Below are positions 17,118 to 25,216 of a stretch of DNA of 64,000 nt, in pieces. A program made the position numbers and the translations under genes. How positions within the stretch are numbered: position 1 is the first letter of the stretch; each line of letters starts with the position of its first letter. The DNA is taken from positions 62,001 to 126,000 of the forward strand of contig DUNO01000007.1 of the NCBI GenBank assembly GCA_012839295.1. The letters run 5' to 3'. The stretch comes from Clostridiales bacterium (GTDB taxonomy: Bacteria > Bacillota > Clostridia > Lachnospirales > Lachnospiraceae). Below the pieces are notes generated by a model, which was not told the origin of the DNA, did no database searches, and saw only the letters and a program-made list of their open reading frames with translations.

Positions 17118-17255
17118 TTATGAATTCTTTTGGATATATATTTTTAATGCTTTAATTGCTAAAAACAGAGCGTACATTACTTCTACAACTAAAACCATTA
17201 TTATTCCATAAAAAAGTATAACCACTAAAGACCAAAAGCCTATTACACTATTCAT
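17118..17255 (-). CDS. Small single-span membrane protein, 45 residues
   Basis: A complete short gene: ATG at 17255-17253 with GGGGGAG seven bases upstream, and TAA at 17118-17120. The protein begins MNSVIGFWSLVVILFYG and is hydrophobic through residue 35, ending in a basic tail (AIKALKIYIQKNS). The good ribosome binding site and the coherent hydrophobic-then-basic layout support a real gene. Function unknown. It stands alone between nadE and the LysM gene. Confidence 0.6.
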   Translation of the reverse strand: MNSVIGFWSLVVILFYGIIMVLVVEVMYALFLAIKALKIYIQKNS

Positions 17256-17328
17256 CTTATTTCTCCCCCTTTTTGTCCTTTAACTATATTTTAACATTAA
17301 TATTGGTAAAATGGAATATATATTTGTT

Positions 17329-17372
17329 AATAACTGGCGGATTCTACAAATATTCAATTCCCGCTATCCACT
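17329..17372 (+). pseudogene. Degenerate tRNA 3' end (T-loop and acceptor remnant)
   Basis: TTCAATTCCCGCTATCCACTT at 17352-17372 matches the T-loop/acceptor end of tRNA-Gly (11614-11635) at 17 of 21 positions and would complete an acceptor reading GTGGATA. The 5' half and anticodon arm are absent, and only GGCGGATTCTAC is seen to the left. A tRNA gene cannot be folded. The call is tentative. Confidence 0.35.
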
Positions 17373-17377
17373 TAACA

Positions 17378-17418
17378 TAAAAACAGCAGCGATGTCCCAC
17401 TGGATGCTGCTGTTTTAT
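17378..17418. terminator. Bidirectional terminator downstream of the LysM/GH18 gene
   Basis: Stem AAAACAGCAGC/GCTGCTGTTTT with a 15-base loop and T-rich flanks on both strands. It most likely ends the minus-strand LysM gene (stop at 17430). Confidence 0.75.
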
Positions 17419-17429
17419 TATATGACCCA

Positions 17430-18710
17430 TCATAAAATCTTCTCAATCACATACTCCGCATTAATAAGCAACCAGAGATATGCCACAAAATACGTAATAT
17501 TCCATATCGCAACGCCCTGTAACCTGTACTCCTGTGAATATGCGATCCAGGGGTAAAGACTTCTGGCATCTTTAAACCACGCCATATACTCGTGCCCTCT
17601 ATCTACATACTGGAAAAAGGAGGAATGGGACGGCTCGTTAAATTGAATGACGGAGCCCGTATCACTGGCCAACCTTCTTGCAGAGTTATAGTTTAAAAAA
17701 TTTGCATTGATTATGGCTGAAAAATAAGGAAATTCCCAGAGATAGCCGACATTTGAAATCCCCAGCATACACTTTTCGGGAGGTATCAGCCTCATCGCAT
17801 TCCTTAAGGTCTGTAAAATAGCATTAAAAGGCAGCGTGCTTATAGGAAGATTGCTCTGAAACCTCCAGGCATAGGTCAGCAGATATAATACATTGTCTGC
17901 AGTCTGGCTTAAGCCCGTATAATCAACGCCTCCATAGATAAGCCCCGTTGATACTTCAAAGGTGCTGGGCGCTATTGTAACCGTTACAGTAAAGCCTTCG
18001 CTGTTTAAACGTTTCCTGATTTTTCCGATAAGCTCCACATAGGGCTGCTTATCCTGGGGCTCTATGAAGGGCGTATTAATATTTATCCCAAGATACCCTT
18101 TGCTACGCAGGACATCCAAAATGCTATTTATGAAGGTATTCTGTACCTGTATATCACTGATTAAGGTATGGGCTATCCTTTTATCAACCCCACTCTCCTC
18201 AATTGGTGCAGTTATGAACATAATAGGTACCACCTTATAGCTCTTGGCGATCTGGATGATTTCCGTATCGTCAATATCAACCAGGCTTCCGGTTTGGGTA
18301 ACCTCATAGGAGTAAATCGTCAGATACGTTAAATACGGTAAGGTTTTACGCAGGATATCCTTATCAATAAACGGGTATATGAATCCATTTGTTTTTATTG
18401 TCCCCGTTCTTCTTCCTTCATACCTTATGACCAGCGTTTCACCAATATAAAGCTCCCTGCCGGAAACATTAGGATTATTCCTCAGCAGCTCCATGGTATC
18501 CACACCCTGTGCTCTTGCAATACTCTCCAGGCTGTCCCCTTCCTGCACTATATAAGTCTGAACCGGCCTTATAATAACAAGCGCTTCCCCTATTACTAAA
18601 TTATCCGGGTCTTCGATATCATTTTCTATCGATAATCTTTCGGGAGATACACCGTAATAATCCGATATAGTATAAATCGTATCACCAGGCTGTACAATAT
18701 GAATGTCCAT
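17430..18710 (-). CDS. Two LysM domains + GH18-like domain; spore cortex/coat protein with altered catalytic motif
   Basis: 426 residues. Two LysM modules come first: residues about 4-48 (HIVQPGDTIYTISDYYGV…) and 52-97 (YIVQEGDSLESIARAQGV…). A GH18-type barrel of the SleL/YaaH/YdhD group follows. Members of that group carry a DxxDxDxE-type motif near GVNIDFE; here the same place reads GYLGININTPFIEPQD, so the catalytic Asp and Glu are Asn and Pro. It may bind cortex or coat glycans without cutting them. ATG 18710 has GAGGG five bases upstream. The gene follows a zinc-ribbon gene by 36 bases, likely one transcript. Confidence 0.8.
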   Translation of the reverse strand: MDIHIVQPGDTIYTISDYYGVSPERLSIENDIEDPDNLVIGEALVIIRPVQTYIVQEGDSLESIARAQGVDTMELLRNNPNVSGRELYIGETLVIRYEGRRTGTIKTNGFIYPFIDKDILRKTLPYLTYLTIYSYEVTQTGSLVDIDDTEIIQIAKSYKVVPIMFITAPIEESGVDKRIAHTLISDIQVQNTFINSILDVLRSKGYLGININTPFIEPQDKQPYVELIGKIRKRLNSEGFTVTVTIAPSTFEVSTGLIYGGVDYTGLSQTADNVLYLLTYAWRFQSNLPISTLPFNAILQTLRNAMRLIPPEKCMLGISNVGYLWEFPYFSAIINANFLNYNSARRLASDTGSVIQFNEPSHSSFFQYVDRGHEYMAWFKDARSLYPWIAYSQEYRLQGVAIWNITYFVAYLWLLINAEYVIEKIL

Positions 18711-18746
18711 TGCTGCCCTCAAATGATTTTTACAATATAATATTCC

Positions 18747-18914
18747 CTATCCTTCTAATCCGTTCCCACAATATTTGCACACCGGTTCCTGCCCTGCTGC
18801 AATTGTATTACTGGCTCCACAGCTTTCACATTCCACAACCCTCTGCCGGTTTTCCTGTACCTGTTGAGGTGCAAATGATTGCATTGATTGAAAGAAAGTA
18901 TTATCCTCTTCCAT
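18747..18914 (-). CDS. Small zinc-ribbon protein, 55 residues
   Basis: A short complete gene from ATG 18914 to TAG 18747. The protein starts MEEDNTFFQSMQSFAP and carries two CxxC knuckles, ECESCGA (Cys29, Cys32) and VCKYCGN (Cys46, Cys49), a standard zinc ribbon. It is 36 bases upstream of the LysM/GH18 gene in the same direction. The ribosome binding site (TTTGGA) is weak. Function unknown; such ribbons often serve as small adaptor or nucleic-acid-binding modules. Confidence 0.65.
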   Translation of the reverse strand: MEEDNTFFQSMQSFAPQQVQENRQRVVECESCGASNTIAAGQEPVCKYCGNGLEG

Positions 18915-19290
18915 GTCATTATCCAAAGAATGCCTGTATCATATACGGCAATCGCTCCCGGGAATAGCAGTGGCTCCCGTGCATACCCTTTTCCTTGAGC
19001 TTCTGCAAATGGGCAAAAATTATTTAGAATTAACGGAAAATTGCATCAACCACCCAAACGATTTTTCGATTCGTATCTATGCACAAACCATATTAAGCTG
19101 CTTAGGGTTTTAAGGGTTAAGCCACATGCTAAAAGAATTGTCATATGGTTGAAGCCAGCCGCCTGTATATCCATAGGATGAGATAGAAGGGCTCCGGAAT
19201 ATGGATGCTAATCCCAACTATTCCGAAGCCTTTCCGCCCTGGTTCCTATCCAGGTTCCCCCTTTGATATCTCTTTTTTAGATTACCGCCA
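18915..19290. other. Intergenic region, 376 bp, in a decayed stretch
   Basis: A plus-strand frame ending near 19113 encodes a protein-like piece (LLQMGKNYLELTENCINHP…) without a good start; it may be a gene remnant. An inverted repeat GGCTCCGGAATA/TATTCCGAAGCC (19190-19230) lies just past the end of the MtaA-type fragment and may be its old terminator, but it has no T tract. Confidence 0.35.
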
Positions 19291-19934
19291 TTATTTTGTA
19301 CAATTTAAAAATGCCTGCAGATTTTCCTTCTTTGCATTTAATGGTATCTCACAGCCATTGCCAATAATAAATCCACCATTCATGGCCAGGCTCACCAATT
19401 TTTCGCAATAGTCCGTAATCTCCTTCACACTGCCAAAGGCAAAAAGTGATGCCGGCACATCACCGCGGATGCATTGGTGTCCGTGCAGGATCTCATAGGC
19501 CTTCTCAATATCCGTATCCCCGTCCAGCTCGATAATACATGTTCCATCCGGCAGCTCTGTCAGATAAGGGAGCATCGGAAGCCAGTTGCCATCGGCATGC
19601 AGCACCGGCGTAATATTCTTCTCAATCATCGCCATCATAATCTGCTTCAAATAAGGCCAGGAGAACTCCTCAAACATATCCGGCGATATGAAGGAGGCCG
19701 AGGATCTCATGGCGAAGATGCCCACACGGTCCCCAGGCTTAGCACTTCGAAAGATCGTCTTGATCATATCCGGGTTTGCCCGCTCACAGGCCTGCTTTAC
19801 CAGCTCAGGCTCATCATAGATGTCATAAAAGAACTGCTCCAGTCCCCTTGACATGGAAAAGGTATCAAAGGGCGTTCCACAGCCCGTATGAAACATCATG
19901 GGAATTCCCCTTCCCTTTTCCCAATACTTCCATT
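19291..19934 (-). pseudogene. URO-D/MtaA-type methyltransferase, C-terminal part only
   Basis: The frame encodes the C-terminal half (about 210 residues) of a uroporphyrinogen decarboxylase-fold protein of the corrinoid methyltransferase group. Segments seen are GIPMMFHTGCGTPFDTFS, VLHADGNWLPMLPYL, IIELDGDTDIEKAYEIL and GGFIIGNGCEIPLNAKKEN. Full members have about 340-370 residues. Homology continues in frame upstream of the ATG at 19899 to about 19930, where a TGA and unrelated sequence follow. It therefore looks truncated at its 5' end. The His of VLHADG would be a zinc ligand. Probably not functional. Confidence 0.65.
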
Positions 19935-20053
19935 TTGGTCATAATAAAAACACCTCTCCTTCCTTTGATAAAACAACTATCTGATAAGATAATTATAAGA
20001 AGAGGTGTTACTAAAGTAAACTTACTAGATATGCTGAAATCAATAACCAAAAG

Positions 20054-20611
20054 TTATACTTGAATATTTAAAAATATATCCTTAAACAAAGGTATCACCG
20101 GGTTCATATTCTTCCTCTCCCAAGCCATGACCGTATCTGTATCCGTAAGCTTAATATTCTCCAATATTTTTATGGCGGGATTCAAAGTTAAATAATTCAT
20201 GGTATTTACAATCCCTACCCCAAGTCCGGCCTCCACACAGAGCATCACTGTTTCAAGGGAGGGGACATACCTGACATTCGGGTAGAACCCCCTCTTTTTG
20301 CAGTCGGCAATCAGCATTCTGCTTCCTGCATAGGAATCCCTTTCGTCAATCAGGATAAAATGCTCCTCCTTTAAATCCTCCCAGCCTGTGACCACTTTCT
20401 TACTGAGGGGATGCTTCTCAGAAACAGCAAACACAGTTTTACTTGTCGTTATTTTCTCTATGTAATACTTTTCCCCATCATCAATATCAAAGTCCAGGGA
20501 AATACCAATATCCAGGGTTCCCTCCTCCAGCTTGCCCCGAATTCCCGAGAAGGTATCCCGGTATAAGAAGATAGCAATATTGTATTCATACTGCCCCCTA
20601 TCCGCCAACAT
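20054..20611 (-). pseudogene. LysR-family regulator lacking its DNA-binding domain
   Basis: 185 residues corresponding to the LysR effector-binding domain: LEEGTLDIGISLDFD, TTSKTVFAVSEKHPLSKK, HFILIDERDSYAGSR and LCVEAGLGVGIVNTMNYL. The first roughly 100 residues, with the helix-turn-helix, are missing. An in-frame TGA lies 15 bases before the ATG and none of the three frames upstream continues the protein. It is probably a truncated regulator of the neighbouring methyltransferase remnant, with which it shares strand and decay. Confidence 0.7.
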
Positions 20612-20909
20612 GGCCTCTCCGCTTCACACTCAAACCTCCCCCTAATTATATCCTCTCTACAAGAATAAGTAAACACACATACTCCGAACTCCAAAAACCC
20701 CATACATTCATCTCACACTTAACTCCCCTCACTCTTTCTATAAAAATCTCCTTTGTACGACAATTGACAATCCCTTCTGTTTCATAATACAATTCCCTGA
20801 AGGACTATGTCACCGAGCTGCGAATGCGCATTCATTTTCCTTGTATCTAATCATATTCTTCCAGGGTAGCTAATAAAATGTACTAACCATACATATCTTT
20901 GGAGGAATT

Positions 20910-21875
20910 ATGAAAAAGCTTCTAATAAAAACTATCCTTGTCAGCATTGTCGTGCTTTTGCTTCCTTTCCTGCTTACCCTGGTATTTTCCAGGCAGGATA
21001 ATACCGCTGCCGGTTCCATAAAAGCAGAAGTCTTTGAAATATATTATGAAGCCGGTGGAATGGAAACCGGACTTTCCTTTGATGAATACCTGCTCGGCGT
21101 CATCGCCGCCAACATGCCTGCAAGCTATCAGATGGAGGCCTTAAAAGCACAGGCCATCATCGCCAGAACCTATGCCCTGTATAATATATCCGTGCTGTCC
21201 CAGGAAAATCCGGGTCAGACACGCTTTTCCGCCTCCGAGCTGGGGCTGCCCTATATTGGTTTGGATGACCTTAAAAAGCTTTGGAATTCTGAGAATTATA
21301 CCTACTACTTCTCTAAAATAGAAAATGCGGTTTACGCCACGGACAACGAGGTACTTGTCTACCGGAACGACTTAATCCTCCCCGTGTTCTTTGACACTGG
21401 CTCCGGTTTTACAAGAAACGCCTCCGAGGCCTGGGGTGTCAATATTCCCTATTTAACAAGCGTAGCCAGCAAACAGGACGTCACCTCCACCAACTACCTG
21501 TCCATTGAAGAATATGCGGTGAAGGATCTGATTGACCTGCTGGGCAAATATTATTCCAACCTGAAATTAAGTGAGGATAACTTCTTTGAAGAAGTGAGCA
21601 TTACATCACGGGACAGCGCCGGATACGTACTAAAAATAAACCTTGGCAGCCTCACCCTTTCCGGGGAGGAATTTGCCAAGGTGCTTGGGTTGTCATCCAA
21701 CCATTTTTATATCGAGGAATATGGGGACCATGTGCGCGTTGTCTGCAATGGTGACGGCCACGGGGTAGGTCTTAGCCAGTATGGCGCAAATGCAATGGCG
21801 GAGGAAGGCTCCTCCTATAAAGACATCCTGGAATATTATTATACCGGGGTTACCTTTGCCCGTTTATCCTACTGA
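20910..21875 (+). CDS. spoIID: Stage II sporulation protein D (SpoIID), peptidoglycan lytic transglycosylase
   Basis: A 321-residue membrane-anchored protein with an N-terminal helix (about residues 7-27) and a SpoIID domain. Signature parts are FDEYLLGVIAANMPASYQMEALKAQAIIARTYAL (shown here as FDEYLLGVIAA then EALKAQAIIARTYAL), where the Glu after MPASYQM is the expected catalytic acid, then FDTGSGFTRNASEAWG and the closing GDGHGVGLSQYGANAMA. SpoIID cuts glycan strands during engulfment and at the forespore works with SpoIIM/SpoIIP. GGAGG lies five bases before ATG 20910. It is transcribed alone here. The SpoIIQ-like gene at 2.6-3.5 kb belongs to the same sporulation stage. Confidence 0.93.
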   Translation: MKKLLIKTILVSIVVLLLPFLLTLVFSRQDNTAAGSIKAEVFEIYYEAGGMETGLSFDEYLLGVIAANMPASYQMEALKAQAIIARTYALYNISVLSQENPGQTRFSASELGLPYIGLDDLKKLWNSENYTYYFSKIENAVYATDNEVLVYRNDLILPVFFDTGSGFTRNASEAWGVNIPYLTSVASKQDVTSTNYLSIEEYAVKDLIDLLGKYYSNLKLSEDNFFEEVSITSRDSAGYVLKINLGSLTLSGEEFAKVLGLSSNHFYIEEYGDHVRVVCNGDGHGVGLSQYGANAMAEEGSSYKDILEYYYTGVTFARLSY

Positions 21876-21899
21876 CAAATGCCCTTTCCTATGCCCTTC

Positions 21900-22598
21900 T
21901 TACAGCCTTGCCAACAGCCCGCTGATCAATTTTACCGTATTCTTAATTGCTATGCCCTCAAATTCGGAATATGCCATCTCCGCACTATGGTCTGCCTTAT
22001 CGGAAATCGCACGTATAATCAGGAAGGGAATCTGGTTAAGGTATGCTGCCTGCGCAATTGCAGCGCCCTCCATCTCCGTACAATAGCCGTCAAAGTTCTG
22101 GATCAGCCATTCCTTCTTGCCACCATCAGAAATAAATTGGTCTCCGCTCACAATTCTTCCCGTATGGATCCCCACCTCAGGAATCACCTCTTCGCACACC
22201 GCCTTTGCAAGGTCAACCAGCTTCTTGTCCGCCGGAAAGACGGAGCAATCCATCCTGGGAATGATTCCCAACCCGTAGCCGAAGCCCGTAGCATCCATAT
22301 CGTGCTGCAGGGTATCCGTTGACAGGACAATGTCGGCTATATCGATCTCATTTCTCAGGGAACCAGCAACACCTGTATTGATTACTGCATCCACCTGATA
22401 TAGATCAGCCAGAACCTGGGTGCAGACTGCCGCATTCACCTTACCGATGCCGCAGCGGACAATAACCACTTCCTTGCCCTGCAGCTTGCCCTCATAAAAA
22501 TCCATTGCCGCAACTGTCCGGATCCTGACCTCCTGCATCTGCTCCTTTATGATATGAACCTCTTCATCCATAGCTCCGATAATTCCAATTTTATTCAT
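21900..22598 (-). CDS. mtnN: 5'-methylthioadenosine/S-adenosylhomocysteine nucleosidase
   Basis: A 232-residue nucleosidase beginning MNKIGIIGAMDEEVHIIKEQM. It has the family pattern: VVIVRCGIGKVNAAVCTQ, NTGVAGSL, EMEGAAIAQAAYLNQIPFLIIRAISDKAD with the catalytic Asp in ISDKAD and the ribose-binding MEG. It clears toxic MTA and SAH and feeds methionine recycling. ATG 22598 is chosen because AAGGAG lies nine bases upstream; a TTG six bases earlier would be too close to it. Its leader contains an array of five GGGAGG/CCTCC mini-hairpins. Confidence 0.93.
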   Translation of the reverse strand: MNKIGIIGAMDEEVHIIKEQMQEVRIRTVAAMDFYEGKLQGKEVVIVRCGIGKVNAAVCTQVLADLYQVDAVINTGVAGSLRNEIDIADIVLSTDTLQHDMDATGFGYGLGIIPRMDCSVFPADKKLVDLAKAVCEEVIPEVGIHTGRIVSGDQFISDGGKKEWLIQNFDGYCTEMEGAAIAQAAYLNQIPFLIIRAISDKADHSAEMAYSEFEGIAIKNTVKLISGLLARL

Positions 22599-22613
22599 TT
22601 TCAAATTCTCCTT

Positions 22614-22734
22614 GTTTTTAGGAGGATTTACCTCCCTGTTTTTTAGAAGGATTTACCTCCCCGTTTTTAGAAGGGTTTACCTCCCCGTTTTAGGAGGATT
22701 TTACCTCCCTGTTTTAGGAGTACTTTTCCTCCTG
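22614..22734 (-). repeat. Five tandem 24-25 bp units of Shine-Dalgarno/anti-Shine-Dalgarno hairpins in the mtnN leader
   Basis: Five consecutive units at 22614-22637, 22638-22662, 22663-22686, 22687-22710 and 22711-22734. On the minus strand each reads approximately GGGAGGTAAATCCTCCTAAAA, so each unit can fold as a small GGAGG/CCTCC hairpin. The array ends just before the real mtnN ribosome binding site (AAGGAG). Confidence 0.75.
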
Positions 22735-23102
22735 GCATCTGCGGGTGGTAGTTCTATTTTACCGTACCTTAGTGGAAAATACAAACAGATTATGCTGTTC
22801 CTAAAGTCTTCCTTGAAAAAGGCTTTGGCCCTCCCTGGGGCAAGGCCTTGATTTTTCCTAAGGTAACGTTTTGGCCCTCCTCAAAGAGGACTTTGGGGTT
22901 TTGCCCCGTTTTTTTCATTTTTTTCTGAAATTATTTATTTGCAAAAAAGAGTCAGGTGAGATACAATGAACTCGGTTATACCTGCCTGCCTTGTAGTCCA
23001 GGCCACGGCTCCCTTATTTGCATCTGCGGATACTTTTTCCGGGCTGCAGAATACGGGAGGGTTAACCCATAAATCTACACCAAGGGAAAGAAAGGAAGTT
23101 AT
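22735..23102. other. Intergenic region, 368 bp, with GC-rich short palindromes and a terminator-like hairpin
   Basis: Bases 22800-22915 contain further short inverted pieces (GGCCCTCC, CTGGGGCAAGGCCTTG, CCTCAAAGAGG). GGGG-TTTTG-CCCC followed by GTTTTTTT (22895-22915) looks like a plus-strand terminator. The right end leads into the TSCPD gene (AAGGAAG upstream of its ATG). Confidence 0.45.
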
Positions 23103-23354
23103 ATGACATATAAGACTAAGGGAGTTTGCAGCCGCTCATTGGAATTTGAAATTGATGAAGGTACGAACACAGTAACCGCATTGCATTTTAATGGGGGCTG
23201 TGATGGAAATGCAAGCGGAATCTCCCGGCTGGTTGTCGGTATGAAGGTAGATGACGTAATCCAGAAGCTGGAGGGTATTACCTGCGGCTTCAAATCCACC
23301 TCCTGCCCGGACCAACTGGCAAAGGCATTAAAGGACTGGAGGGATCAAGGTTGA
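23103..23354 (+). CDS. TSCPD-domain protein (TIGR03905-type)
   Basis: An 83-residue protein matching the small stand-alone TSCPD family by its pattern: TKGVCSRSLEFEID, LHFNGGCDGNASGISRLVVGM, CGFKSTSCPDQLAKAL. The conserved Cys residues and the TSCPDQLA motif are present. The domain also occurs at the C terminus of some ribonucleotide reductases, but the role of the free form is unknown. The start is ATG 23103 with AAGGAAG upstream. It is followed after 88 bases by murG, perhaps in one transcript. Confidence 0.85.
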   Translation: MTYKTKGVCSRSLEFEIDEGTNTVTALHFNGGCDGNASGISRLVVGMKVDDVIQKLEGITCGFKSTSCPDQLAKALKDWRDQG

Positions 23355-23442
23355 AAGCAATAAAATTAATCAACGAAGGGGGGACCGGATCCATGCTGGC
23401 ACTTTCATGGCGATTTGTGCAATAAGGAGCATGGACATACAC

Positions 23443-24507
23443 ATGAAACGTATCGTCCTGACCGGAGGCGGAACTGCAGGGCACGTAACCCCCTGCATTG
23501 CACTGCTTCCAGAATTACAAAGAGAAGGCTTTGATATACAGTATATCGGTTCCTACGATGGAATTGAGCGCCGGTTAATCGAGGCCTACCATATACCCTA
23601 CCACGGGATATCCTCCGGGAAGTTAAGAAGATATTTTGACCCGAAGAACTTTTCCGACCCTCTCAAGGTAGTAAAGGGATATTTTGAAGCCCGCAGGCTG
23701 TTGAAGGAGCTGAAGCCGGATATCATATTTTCCAAGGGGGGCTTTGTCACTGTTCCCGTCGTATATGCGGCCAAAAAGCATAGGATACCCGTAATAATCC
23801 ATGAATCCGACATGACCCCTGGCCTTGCCAACCGGTTAGCCCTTCCCCATGCAACTAAGGTCTGCGCTAATTTTCCCGAAACCGTAAAATACCTTCCTGA
23901 AAATAAAGCCGTGCTAACGGGAACACCGATCCGTAAGGAGCTGTTCTCAGGCAACCGGATCAAGGGACTTAACTTCTGCAGCTTTACGGCAAATAAACCG
24001 GTCATCCTGGTTATTGGCGGAAGCACCGGCTCCAAGGCCATCAACGAAGCTGTCCGTGGCCTGCTGCCTACCCTGCTCCGGGATTACCAGGTCATCCATT
24101 TGTGCGGAAAGGGCAATCTGGATGAGCACTTCGAAAAGACGGAGGGCTATGTCCAATTTGAATATATTAAGGATGAATTAAGCGATTTATTCGCTGCGGC
24201 AGACCTGGTCATTTCCAGGGCAGGTGCCAATGCCATCTGTGAAATACTGGCACTCCGTAAGCCGAATATCCTAATCCCCCTCCCTGCGGCCGCCAGCCGC
24301 GGTGACCAGCTCCTGAATGCAGAATCCTTTGAACGGCAGGGCTATTCCTACGTATTAAAGGAAGAGAATCTGAGCCTGTCCGCCCTGATGGACGCGGTTA
24401 AGGATGTCCTTGGAAACAAGCAGGCTTATGTAAATGCTATGGGTAAAAGCGAGCTGAATAATTCCATTGCAACGATTATTAATATGATTAAAGAGGTTAT
24501 GAAATAA
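23443..24507 (+). CDS. murG: MurG-type UDP-GlcNAc:lipid I N-acetylglucosaminyltransferase
   Basis: A 354-residue GT28 enzyme. It has the N-terminal glycine-rich loop LTGGGTAGHVTPCIAL, IGSYDGIERRLI, FSKGGFVTVPVV, HESDMTPGLANRLA, VIGGSTGSKAINE, and the UDP-GlcNAc site ISRAGANAICEILALRKPNILIPLP followed by GDQLLNAE. It makes lipid II at the inner membrane face. The first start with family-like sequence is ATG 23443 (MKRIVLTGGG); an ATG at 23431 is only one base from the AGGAG. It lies outside a dcw cluster, so it may be a second copy of murG. Confidence 0.88.
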   Translation: MKRIVLTGGGTAGHVTPCIALLPELQREGFDIQYIGSYDGIERRLIEAYHIPYHGISSGKLRRYFDPKNFSDPLKVVKGYFEARRLLKELKPDIIFSKGGFVTVPVVYAAKKHRIPVIIHESDMTPGLANRLALPHATKVCANFPETVKYLPENKAVLTGTPIRKELFSGNRIKGLNFCSFTANKPVILVIGGSTGSKAINEAVRGLLPTLLRDYQVIHLCGKGNLDEHFEKTEGYVQFEYIKDELSDLFAAADLVISRAGANAICEILALRKPNILIPLPAAASRGDQLLNAESFERQGYSYVLKEENLSLSALMDAVKDVLGNKQAYVNAMGKSELNNSIATIINMIKEVMK

Positions 24508-24567
24508 ATTCCGGTAGCCTATATGCATAGGATGATTATGTATTTGCTGCCCTATTGCTGATATAGA

Positions 24568-24642
24568 GAAAGAACTATGCCCTATCCCTTGTACACATCC
24601 TGATAGCTTTCAGCCGTGTACAAAAATAGCCATAGTTCTTCT
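24568..24642. terminator. Large two-part hairpin between convergent murG and HIT gene
   Basis: Outer arms AAAGAACTATG/CATAGTTCTT and inner arms TTGTACAC/GTGTACAA. It lies between converging genes and probably terminates one or both, although T tracts are short. Confidence 0.45.
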
Positions 24643-24663
24643 TTGTCTGGACAAAATGCTGCC

Positions 24664-25077
24664 CTATAACCTTGCTGCAAGGGCTGCCGCCAAAGCTTGT
24701 GCCTCCCCGTCCCCATAGGCTCCGGGAGTCCATCCGAGGCTTATCCTGTCTCCCTGGTATCTCGGGATCAGGTGCAGGTGGAAATGGAACACGGTCTGTC
24801 CTGCCGCCTCTCCATTGTTCTGCAGCAGGTTAATTCCATCGCAGTTTAATTCTGCCTTTAAAGCCCTTGCCAGCTTACGTGCAACCAGCAATGCTTTTTC
24901 GGCCGTCCCGTCATCCAGCTCCAGGAGATTCTCGCAATGTCTTTTTGATAACATAATCACATGTCCCCTGGCTGCCGGGGAAATATCCATGATGGCCTTA
25001 AAATCCTTGTCCTCATATACCGTTGCTGAAGGAATCTCCCCAGCGATTATCCTACAGAAAATACAGTTGTTCTGCAT
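24664..25077 (-). CDS. HIT-family nucleotide hydrolase/transferase
   Basis: A 137-residue protein of the HINT/Hit-like group. CIFCRIIAGEIPSATVYED opens the protein, SPAARGHVIMLSKRHCENLLEL follows, and HFHLHLIPRYQGD contains the histidine triad (HxHxH). Members hydrolyse nucleoside phosphoramidates and related adducts; the exact substrate is not predictable. The two CxxC-like cysteines at the N terminus are common in bacterial members. GGAGG precedes ATG 25077. It stands alone. Confidence 0.92.
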   Translation of the reverse strand: MQNNCIFCRIIAGEIPSATVYEDKDFKAIMDISPAARGHVIMLSKRHCENLLELDDGTAEKALLVARKLARALKAELNCDGINLLQNNGEAAGQTVFHFHLHLIPRYQGDRISLGWTPGAYGDGEAQALAAALAARL

Positions 25078-25216
25078 AACACACCTCCATTGTTTTACTT
25101 ATTGCATTCTTTCTATTGTATAATTTACCAAAATTTGATAAAATGGTTTTGTTTCCAAATATTGAGATTTACTAACAAATAATGTTTTACTCGACATAAT
25201 GAAAGGAGGTACCCCA

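Noticed and set aside
11693-17378. An intact prophage or integrative element around the NAD operon
   Set aside because: No integrase, capsid, portal, lysis or conjugation gene is present; only a possible border repeat supports past mobility.
22614-22734. CRISPR-like regular repeats
   Set aside because: Units of 24-25 bases follow each other directly without unique spacers, and no cas genes are near.
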